In this document: positions 54,772-61,134 of the stretch, piece after piece
How the letters are laid out: every line of letters starts with the position of its first letter
How positions within the stretch are numbered: the stretch's first letter is position 1
Origin: an uncultured Pelagibacteraceae bacterium
GTDB lineage: Bacteria; Pseudomonadota; Alphaproteobacteria; Pelagibacterales; Pelagibacteraceae
Assembly (NCBI GenBank): GCA_902576785.1
Contig: CACGWC010000001.1
Span: 140,001-201,134 of the forward strand
Reading direction: 5' to 3'
Length of the DNA: 61,134 bases
The notes under the pieces: generated by a model
Seen by the model: the letters and a program-made list of their open reading frames with translations, nothing else
What the model was told of the DNA's origin: nothing
Database searches by the model: none
Made by a program: the position numbers and the translations under genes

Positions 54772-55620
54772 ATGGAAATAGATAAGATTATTCCAAAAGA
54801 TGGGCCGAATATTAATGAAGTTGAAAAATATATAAACAAATATCAGTCTGAGGTTATAGTAATTAAATGTGGAGGATCTGTTTTATTAGATAAAAAACTA
54901 TTTAATCAGTTTATAGAAGATATTTCAGTGATAAACAAAATCGGTTTATCAGCAATAGTCATCCATGGTGGAGGTAAGAACATTAAAAAAAAATTAGATA
55001 AAAATAATATTGAAACAAGATTTATTAAAGGACTTAGGGTTTCAGACGATAAAACAATAAGATATATAGAGGAAGCTTTACTAGAGCTTAATTTAGAGAT
55101 TTTACATGAATTAAAATCTAAAAATACTAATGTTTGTTCAATATCGCCTAAAGAAAATAATGTAATTAATATTGTTCCTGAAAGTAAAGAATTGGGATTT
55201 GTCGGGACACCAAAAAAAATTAACAAAGAGAAAATATTAAATTTTATTAATAACAAACAAATTCCAATTGTTGTACCTTTAGGATTGGGAGATGATGGTA
55301 GAATTTATAATATTAATGCAGATGTTGCTGCAGGTTCAATTGCAAAAGAGATCGATGCTAGACGACTTCTTTTGATGACAGATGTAGAAGGAGTTCTTGA
55401 TGAAAATCAAAAACTTATATCTGAAATTAATCTCAATAGAGCCAACGAAATGTTAAGAAATAATACTATTTCAGGAGGCATGATACCAAAAATTAACACT
55501 TGTTTAGATGCAATATCTAATGGTGTTAGAGGTGTTGTTATTGTTGATGGGAGAAAACCACATTCAATACTATTTGAGTTATTTTCTGATAAGGGCGCAG
55601 GAACATTAATAAGAAAATGA
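54772..55620 (+). CDS. argB: Acetylglutamate kinase
   Basis: Second step of arginine synthesis. From ATG 54772, 282 residues: VIKCGGSVL, VIHGGGKNIKK, GLRVSD, NINADVAAGSIA and GGMIPKI. In many alphaproteobacteria an engB (yihA) GTPase gene separates yidC and argB; here they are adjacent. Ends with an ATGA overlap to the HAD gene. Confidence 0.94.
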   Translation: MEIDKIIPKDGPNINEVEKYINKYQSEVIVIKCGGSVLLDKKLFNQFIEDISVINKIGLSAIVIHGGGKNIKKKLDKNNIETRFIKGLRVSDDKTIRYIEEALLELNLEILHELKSKNTNVCSISPKENNVINIVPESKELGFVGTPKKINKEKILNFINNKQIPIVVPLGLGDDGRIYNINADVAAGSIAKEIDARRLLLMTDVEGVLDENQKLISEINLNRANEMLRNNTISGGMIPKINTCLDAISNGVRGVVIVDGRKPHSILFELFSDKGAGTLIRK

Positions 55621-56288
55621 ATAATCTAAAAAATATAAAGAATATTTTGTTCGACTGTGATGGTGTTTTATATAATGATTTAGAAGCAGTTTTTGGTCAA
55701 GTTAGTAAGAGAATGACAAAATATATTTCGAATAAGCTTAACTTAGACCTTACAAAAGCCAAAGAATTACAAAGAGATTATTTTCACAAATATAACACAA
55801 GTTTAAATGGATTGATGATACATCATGATATACCGCCAGGAGAATTCTTGGAGTATGTTCATGATATTGATCTTTCATTTATGGAAAAAGATCTTGTTTT
55901 AAGAAATGAGCTTGAAAATATAAATTTAAATAAATTTGTATTCACAAACGGAAGTAGAGCGCATGTAAAAAATATAGTTAAAACCCTTGGTATAGAAGAC
56001 CAATTTAAAGATATATTTGATATCGTAGACGCAAAATATCACCCAAAGCCTGAAGCAAAAGCTTTTGATCTTATGGTTGATAAATTTAAGATTAATCCAA
56101 AAGAAACGCTTTATATTGAGGATATAGCTAAAAATTTATCAATAGGTAAAGAGCGGGGGACTATAACAGCTTGGCTTATCAATAATGAATACTGGGGGAA
56201 AAAAGAGTCTGACAAAGATTACATCGATTATAAAATCGAAAATCTCTCTTTATTTTTAAAAGAAATAAGGTTATTAAAAAGTTCTTAA
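55617..56288 (+). CDS. HAD-family pyrimidine 5'-nucleotidase-like phosphatase
   Basis: A 223-residue haloacid dehalogenase hydrolase: motif I FDCDGVLYN (about 12-20), motif II FTNGSRAH, motif III Lys in YHPKPEAKAF and motif IV YIEDIAKNL. The layout matches the alphaproteobacterial pyrimidine 5'-nucleotidase family (Sdt1/Phm8-like) usually found between argB and dapD. Likely dephosphorylates UMP/CMP or an unknown phospho-substrate. Confidence 0.85.
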   Translation: MNNLKNIKNILFDCDGVLYNDLEAVFGQVSKRMTKYISNKLNLDLTKAKELQRDYFHKYNTSLNGLMIHHDIPPGEFLEYVHDIDLSFMEKDLVLRNELENINLNKFVFTNGSRAHVKNIVKTLGIEDQFKDIFDIVDAKYHPKPEAKAFDLMVDKFKINPKETLYIEDIAKNLSIGKERGTITAWLINNEYWGKKESDKDYIDYKIENLSLFLKEIRLLKSS

Positions 56289-56292
56289 ATTT

Positions 56293-57120
56293 ATGAGCAT
56301 AGAAAATATAATCAATGAAGCTTGGGGAAATAGAGACCAAGTAAGTCCTAACTCGGATGAGAGTTTAAAAAATACTGTTAATCAAATTATTGATGACTTA
56401 GATAGTGGTAAAGTCAGAGTAGCTGAAAAAATCAATGGTGAGTGGGTAACACATCAACACATAAAAAAAGCAATTATGTTAAGTTTTAGAATGTATCCAA
56501 TGGAAAATTTAAATGGCCCCTACAGTAGTTGGTATGACAAAGCGCATCTATTAAAAGGTAAAACTGCAGGCTGGTCTAAAGAAGATCACGAAAAAGCAGG
56601 ATTTAGAATGGTTCCTAATTCTCCTGTTAGAAGAGGATCATTCATAGGTAAAAATGCAGTCTTAATGCCATGCTATGTAAATATTGGAGCATGGATCGAC
56701 TCCGGAACTATGATGGACACGTTTAGTCGTGCAGGTAGTTGTTGTCAAATTGGAAAAAATTGTCATATTTCTGCTGGCTCAGGAATTGGAGGGGTATTGG
56801 AGCCTGCCCAAGCATTACCAACAATTATTGAAGATAATGTTTTTGTTGGTGCTATGTCGGAAGTTGTTGAAGGTGTTATAGTTGGAGAAGGCTCAGTATT
56901 AAGTATGGGGATGCTGATTACGCAAAGTACTAAAATAGTAAACCGTGCGACTGGTGAAATCACTTATGGTAAAATACCTCCATACTCGGTTGTTGTACCA
57001 GGTTCTCTTCCTGATAAAAAAAATCCATCTGCACCTTCGTTAAGCTGTGCAGTAATTATTAAACAAGTTGATGAAAAAACTAGATCAAAGACATCTGTTA
57101 ACGATCTTTTAAGAGACTAA
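56293..57120 (+). CDS. dapD: Tetrahydrodipicolinate N-succinyltransferase
   Basis: Succinylates tetrahydrodipicolinate in the lysine/diaminopimelate pathway. The 275-residue protein has the N-terminal helical domain and a left-handed beta-helix (hexapeptide turns such as IGKNAVLMP, IGKNCHISA, IIEDNVFVGA). RRGSFIGKNAVLMP and GIGGVLEP are diagnostic. dapE follows after 4 nt. Confidence 0.95.
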   Translation: MSIENIINEAWGNRDQVSPNSDESLKNTVNQIIDDLDSGKVRVAEKINGEWVTHQHIKKAIMLSFRMYPMENLNGPYSSWYDKAHLLKGKTAGWSKEDHEKAGFRMVPNSPVRRGSFIGKNAVLMPCYVNIGAWIDSGTMMDTFSRAGSCCQIGKNCHISAGSGIGGVLEPAQALPTIIEDNVFVGAMSEVVEGVIVGEGSVLSMGMLITQSTKIVNRATGEITYGKIPPYSVVVPGSLPDKKNPSAPSLSCAVIIKQVDEKTRSKTSVNDLLRD

Positions 57121-57124
57121 ATTA

Positions 57125-58267
57125 ATGAAAACTTTTAATGAACTAAAGTTAGCTCAGGAGCTAATAAAATTTAAAACTATTAAAACAGAAGATAAAGGGA
57201 TTATGAAGTTCCTTTCAAAGAAACTTTCCTCATTAGGTTTTAAATGTCAGATAATAAAATCAAAAGGTACAGGCGCTGAACCTGCATTAAACTTATATGC
57301 AAAATTTGGTAAATCAAAACCTAACATTAATTATTTGGGTCACACAGATGTTGTAGCTAACCTCAACAATTGGGAGTTTCCTCCATTTGAAGCAGTAGTA
57401 AAAAAAGGATATTTATATGGAAGAGGATCCCAAGACATGAAGGGTAGTGTAGCATGTTGGATAAGTGCTGTAAGTAATTTTATTAAAAATAAAAAATTTG
57501 AAGGATCTATATCAATAATAATTACGGCTGATGAAGAAACTACAGGTCATGGTTGTCCAGCCGTTATGAAATATTTAAAGAAAAAAAAAGAAAAAATTGA
57601 TTTTTCAATAGTAGGTGAACCATCATCAAATAAATCAGTTGGAGATGAAATCAGGATTGGAAGAAGAGGTTCTATGAATGCAACAGTAACAGTGTATGGA
57701 AAAAGTGGACACTCTGCATTTTATGGGACATATATAAATCCATGTACTGCTCTTGCTAAAATAATATCTAAACTGAAAAGTGTTCCGCTAGACAAAGGAA
57801 CAAAGTATATGCCACCATCAAATTTAGAATTTACAAAAATGAATGTGGATAATATATCTGAAAATGTAGTCCCACAATCTGCAAGTGCTAAATTTAATGT
57901 TAGGTTTAATTCAACTTATAAATCAACATCTTTGAAAAAAAAACTTAGTAAAATTATTAATGCAGTTGCAAAAAAAGAAAATTGTAAAATAAAAATAGAT
58001 TATAAAGTAAGTGGAGAAGCATTTTACACAGAACCAAATAAAGAAATTTATATGGTAAAAAAAGTTGTAAAAAAGGTTACAGGCAACAATGCAAAATTAA
58101 ATTGTAGAGGTGGAACAAGTGACAGCAGATTTTTAGGTTCGATACCACGTCTTGAGCTGGGGTTAAGAAATAATACTATTCATATGGTTAACGAGAGAAC
58201 ATCGATTTCAGATTTAAAAAAGTTAACTAAGATTTATAAGAATATCTTACACAATTATTTCACTTGA
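57125..58267 (+). CDS. dapE: Succinyl-diaminopimelate desuccinylase
   Basis: M20 metallohydrolase removing succinate from N-succinyl-diaminopimelate. The 380-residue protein has the metal motifs GHTDVV (about 76-81), RGSQDMKG, the catalytic EE in TADEETTGHG and GEPSS, with the dimerisation segment GRRGSMNATVTVYGKSGHSA. The TGA overlaps the TTG start of the next gene. Confidence 0.94.
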   Translation: MKTFNELKLAQELIKFKTIKTEDKGIMKFLSKKLSSLGFKCQIIKSKGTGAEPALNLYAKFGKSKPNINYLGHTDVVANLNNWEFPPFEAVVKKGYLYGRGSQDMKGSVACWISAVSNFIKNKKFEGSISIIITADEETTGHGCPAVMKYLKKKKEKIDFSIVGEPSSNKSVGDEIRIGRRGSMNATVTVYGKSGHSAFYGTYINPCTALAKIISKLKSVPLDKGTKYMPPSNLEFTKMNVDNISENVVPQSASAKFNVRFNSTYKSTSLKKKLSKIINAVAKKENCKIKIDYKVSGEAFYTEPNKEIYMVKKVVKKVTGNNAKLNCRGGTSDSRFLGSIPRLELGLRNNTIHMVNERTSISDLKKLTKIYKNILHNYFT

Positions 58268-59193
58268 AAACCGCAATTATAACATCTGAATCTTCAGAAA
58301 AACATATAACAGGCGATGGTCATCCAGAGCAACCGAAGAGAGTGGTTTCAATAATTGATACTTTAAAAAAAAATAAAGAACTGCTTTGGGATAAGCCAGA
58401 TGTTGTTCCTAATGATATTCTTAATATGACTCATTCTGAAGATTATATTAATAATTTAAATAATTCATTTCCCAAAAGCGGCTTAAATTTTTTAGATGGT
58501 GATACGGTTGTATCTCCTGGAAGTAAGGATGCAGTATTTCAAGCTGCAGGATCAGCTATAAGTGCAATAGATGGAATTGAGAATAAAAAGTATAAAAATG
58601 CTTTTTGTGTTGTACGACCACCAGGACACCATGCTGAAAAAAACAAATCAATGGGCTTTTGCTGTATTTCTAATGCAGGTGTTGCAGTTAATTATTTAAT
58701 AAAAAAATATAAGTATAAAAGAATTGCATGTGTAGATTTTGATGTTCATTGGGGAAATGGGAATTATGATGTAATGTATGACAACAAAAATTCACTTTAT
58801 ATATCAACTCATCAATATCCATTTTATCCAGGTGGTGGCTCAGAAAAAGACAAGGGAAAGTATAATAATTCTCTTAATATACCTCTTCCTGCAGGCACAA
58901 ATTCTGAAGAGTATTTTAATGCTTATGATAGAGTTTTAGATAGGTTAATTGAATATAAGCCTGATTACCTAATCTTTTCTGCTGGCTTTGATGCCCACAA
59001 AAACGATCCATTAGCTCAATTTGAACTTTCATCCAAAGATTTTTATGAAATAACAAGAAGAACACTAAAAGCCACTAATAAATTTACTAACGGAAAAGTA
59101 GTATCTTTATTAGAAGGTGGATACGACCTGAAAGCGCTTGCTGAAAGCGCTAATTATCATGTAAATGCATTAATCGAGGCGGAAAATAAATAA
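58264..59193 (+). CDS. Histone-deacetylase-like (AcuC/APAH type) amidohydrolase
   Basis: A 309-residue arginase-fold deacetylase. VVRPPGHHAEKNKSMGFC contains the paired catalytic histidines; the zinc ligands fall in DFDVHWGNG (Asp, His) and in SAGFDAHKNDPLAQF (Asp). All expected residues are seen, so it should be active. Bacterial members deacetylate acetylated lysines, acetylpolyamines or acetyl-amino compounds. The start is TTG 58264, overlapping the dapE TGA as TTGA. A SET methyltransferase gene follows 2 nt later. Confidence 0.9.
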   Translation: MKTAIITSESSEKHITGDGHPEQPKRVVSIIDTLKKNKELLWDKPDVVPNDILNMTHSEDYINNLNNSFPKSGLNFLDGDTVVSPGSKDAVFQAAGSAISAIDGIENKKYKNAFCVVRPPGHHAEKNKSMGFCCISNAGVAVNYLIKKYKYKRIACVDFDVHWGNGNYDVMYDNKNSLYISTHQYPFYPGGGSEKDKGKYNNSLNIPLPAGTNSEEYFNAYDRVLDRLIEYKPDYLIFSAGFDAHKNDPLAQFELSSKDFYEITRRTLKATNKFTNGKVVSLLEGGYDLKALAESANYHVNALIEAENK

Positions 59194-59195
59194 TC

Positions 59196-59657
59196 ATGAA
59201 ACTATACAAACAAAAATCATCAAATATTGATAACAGGGGACTGTTTGCATCTAAAAATATAAAAAAAGGAACTAAGATTATTTACTACACAGGTAAAATA
59301 ATTACAAAAAAACAGACTGAAAATAATCCAAAATTTGATAATGATAAAGCGATTTATCTTTTTAACTTAAATAATAGATATGATTTAGACGGTGATTTTG
59401 CTTACAATACTGCAAGACTTATTAATCACTCTTGTGATCCAAACTGCGAAGTTGAAGGCAAAGGTTTAAAATTATGGATTAGTTCTATTAAAGATATAAA
59501 TAAAAATGAGGAACTAACTTATGATTATGGGTTTAGTTTTGATGAAAACTATAAGGATTTTCCTTGTAAGTGTGGCTCCAAAAATTGTTGTGGTTATATA
59601 GTTAGAGAAGGATCAAGATGGAGAATAAAAAAGAAAAAAAAGAAATCTAATAAATAA
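59196..59657 (+). CDS. SET-domain lysine methyltransferase
   Basis: A 153-residue protein that is essentially one SET domain. RGLFASKNIKKGT opens it; RLINHSCDPNCE is the catalytic NHSC motif; ELTYDYGFSF carries the active-site Tyr; CKCGSKNCCGYI is a post-SET zinc cluster. The last 20 residues are Lys/Arg-rich. SET enzymes methylate protein lysines and are mainly eukaryotic, with scattered bacterial members. Target unknown. The end overlaps truA by 11 nt. Codon use and AT content look like its neighbours, so no sign of very recent transfer. Confidence 0.88.
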   Translation: MKLYKQKSSNIDNRGLFASKNIKKGTKIIYYTGKIITKKQTENNPKFDNDKAIYLFNLNNRYDLDGDFAYNTARLINHSCDPNCEVEGKGLKLWISSIKDINKNEELTYDYGFSFDENYKDFPCKCGSKNCCGYIVREGSRWRIKKKKKKSNK

Positions 59658-60387
59658 TTTTCTCAAGATATAAGCCATGTGCAGGAGCAATAGGAGCGCA
59701 ATTTTTTCTAGATTTTGATTTAAATATACTGGTAAATTTTTTTAAGTTCCATTTATTTTCACCAAGGTATTTAAGCGAACCAACCATGGATCTAACTTGA
59801 CTCTTAAGAAATGATTTTGATACAAATTGAATTTTTATAACATTTTTAACTTTTGTTATTTTTACCTTTTTCATGGTTCTTACTGGACTTTTTGCGGCAC
59901 AATTAGATGCTCTAAAGGTTGAAAAATCATGTGTCCCGATTAACTTTTTGGCTCCTTTTTTCATCAAATCGACATTAATTTTTTTTTTAACATGCCACTC
60001 TCTATTAAAATTAATAACAGACGGAGAAACATCATTTCTTATTAAATAGGTATATCGTCTTTCTTTTGCAGAATATCTTGAATGAAAAAATTTATTCTTT
60101 CTTTTTATTTTCAATATTGATATTTTTTTTTTATTTAAAAAGAAGTTTAGTGAATTTATTAATTTATCTTTTTGAATAATATTATTTGTAGTATCAAAGT
60201 GTGCTGATTGCTCTTTAGCGTGAACTCCTGTGTCTGTTCGTCCAGACCCATAAATTTTTATTTTTTCTTTTAATAGTTTAGATAAGACACTCTCAATATT
60301 TTCCTGGATTGACTTACCTTTTTTTTGAATTTGCCAACCATTGTATAAAGTGCCTTCGTATTCTATTAGAATCTGATATCTAATCAC
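59647..60387 (-). CDS. truA: tRNA pseudouridine synthase A
   Basis: Forms pseudouridine at 38-40 of the tRNA anticodon stem. The 246-residue protein has YEGTLYNGWQIQ, the catalytic Asp in GSGRTDTGVHA and the FVSKSFLKSQVRSMVGSL segment. It overlaps the fmt stop by 8 nt; fmt-truA is a conserved order. Confidence 0.95.
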   Translation of the reverse strand: MIRYQILIEYEGTLYNGWQIQKKGKSIQENIESVLSKLLKEKIKIYGSGRTDTGVHAKEQSAHFDTTNNIIQKDKLINSLNFFLNKKKISILKIKRKNKFFHSRYSAKERRYTYLIRNDVSPSVINFNREWHVKKKINVDLMKKGAKKLIGTHDFSTFRASNCAAKSPVRTMKKVKITKVKNVIKIQFVSKSFLKSQVRSMVGSLKYLGENKWNLKKFTSIFKSKSRKNCAPIAPAHGLYLEKIIY

Positions 60388-61134
60388 TTTTTATTATCGT
60401 TCCTTTTCTAACCTTATTGCCTAATAAAAATTCATTGATTAATTGAGGATTCTTGCCCTCTTTTTGTATCTTAATAATATTTATTGAATTTTCACCACAT
60501 GCTATTGTCATTTGTTCGTCGATTACTTCACCGATTGTTGCTGACTGCTTGTTTATTTTAGCCTTTAATATTTTATATCTTTTGTTGTTAACCTCAAACC
60601 ATGCACCAGGTTTTGGATATAATCCATTTATTTGAGCAATTATTTTACGAGCACTATTATTCCAATCTATCTTTCCCTCTACTTTTTGAATTTTCTTTGC
60701 ATATGTAGCTTTTGCATGATCTTGCTCTTTAAATATTGCCTCTCCTTCTAAAACTTTTTGCAAATTTTCTAAAATTTTTTCTGTACACAAATAAGATAGT
60801 TTTTCAGACAAAGTTTCTGTATTATCTTGGTCAAGAATATCTATTGAATATTTATTACATACTGGTCCCGAATCTAATTTTTCATCAATTTTCATAAATG
60901 ATATACCAGTTTTCGTTTCATTGTTTAAAATCGATCTTTGGATTGGCGCCGCCCCTCTCCATTTTGGTAATAATGAAGCATGAATATTCAAAAAACCATT
61001 TTTACTCAAATCAAGAATTTTTTTTGAAATTAACTGTCCATATGCAACAACAATTACAAGATCTAAATTTAATTCTTTAAGATATTCAAATTCTTCATCA
61101 ATTTTTTTTTGGAGTTTTAATTTCTATATTAAGT
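60380..61134 (-). CDS. fmt: Methionyl-tRNA formyltransferase, 3' part, frame broken by an A9 run
   Basis: Formylates initiator Met-tRNA. The uninterrupted frame from about 61100 down to 60380 holds the family core: VVAYGQLI, LNIHASLLPKWRGAAPIQRSIL (Asn and His catalytic) and KLDSGPV (catalytic Asp), then the C-terminal OB domain. Upstream the protein continues only after a frame change: nine A at 61102-61110 (coding strand) where eight would join LNIEIKTPKK to IDEEFEYLKELN without a stop. As written, this frame meets TAG just beyond the run. The gene also runs off the window edge. Frameshift may be real or a homopolymer sequencing error. Confidence 0.85.

Overview
The window comes from a streamlined, very AT-rich alphaproteobacterium of the SAR11 (Pelagibacterales) type. 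Almost every base is coding, genes commonly overlap by 1 to 26 nt, and poly-A/poly-T tracts are everywhere. The 16S gene contains sites that match, from memory and base for base, the SAR11 FISH probes 152R (2525-2546), 441R (2249-2270), 542R (2177-2194) and 732R (1982-2004). GcrA, a short HisG with HisZ, and alphaproteobacterial gene orders (murA-DUF2948-hisD-infA; trpFBA-accD-folC-trxA; rpmH-rnpA-yidD-yidC) agree. No CRISPR, insertion sequence, prophage or plasmid gene was seen. This is core genome with a few accessory insertions.

Layout. 1-2890 (minus): an rRNA operon with promoter, 16S, tRNA-Ile(GAT), tRNA-Ala(TGC) and the 5' end of 23S, plus a long-range inverted repeat that brackets 16S and should form the RNase III processing stalk. 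2953-14011: an M23 envelope peptidase, the DUF4167-prmC-prfA-ispG-lysC string, ubiG, DUF1178, argJ and secA. 14013-22298: accA with an unusual hydrophobic C-terminal tail, glcB, the SRP RNA-dnaX-ybaB-recR unit, pheA, kdsB and a membrane cytochrome c. 22290-29384: argD-argF, gcrA, a SHOCT protein, an NDUFA9-like protein and the rnd-kdsD-lptC-lptB lipopolysaccharide unit. 29392-39159: aroA-cmk-rpsA-ihfB-pyrF-trpF-trpB-trpA-accD-folC, one dense plus-strand run, then trxA. 39226-42561: a three-gene DNA-processing group (ExoI-like, PD-(D/E)XK, RmuC). 42691-47212: tRNA-His, hisS, hisZ, a sulfotransferase, hisG and a cold-shock gene. 47328-51397: a compact minus-strand run of two small basic ORFs, dcd, murA, DUF2948, hisD, infA and tRNA-Phe. 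51493-59657: tRNA-Thr, a TVP38-family protein, rpmH-rnpA-yidD-yidC, argB, a HAD phosphatase, dapD, dapE, a histone-deacetylase-like protein and a SET-domain protein. 59647-61134: truA and fmt, cut by the window edge.

How the genes fit together. Most encode biosynthesis (arginine, histidine, tryptophan, lysine, phenylalanine, isoprenoid, peptidoglycan, LPS, fatty acid, folate, pyrimidine), translation and replication. The observations most worth a second look are: a TrpB whose catalytic positions are rewritten although it still sits between trpF and trpA; a CMP kinase lacking the Walker A lysine; a deacetylase-like/SET methyltransferase gene pair; a nuclease trio where many alphaproteobacteria keep addAB; a sulfotransferase spliced into the histidine operon; an A12 run in dnaX placed where slippage would make a short gamma-like product; two mRNAs (dnaX, hisS) whose start codons fall within 5 nt of the 3' end of a structured RNA; and an A9 run that breaks the fmt reading frame.

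Limits: no alignment, folding or database search was run. Family calls come from motifs, length and gene order. No gene-free stretch reaches 300 nt; the longest are the rrn leader (2681-2952), 46757-46999, 24380-24544 and 15120-15266.
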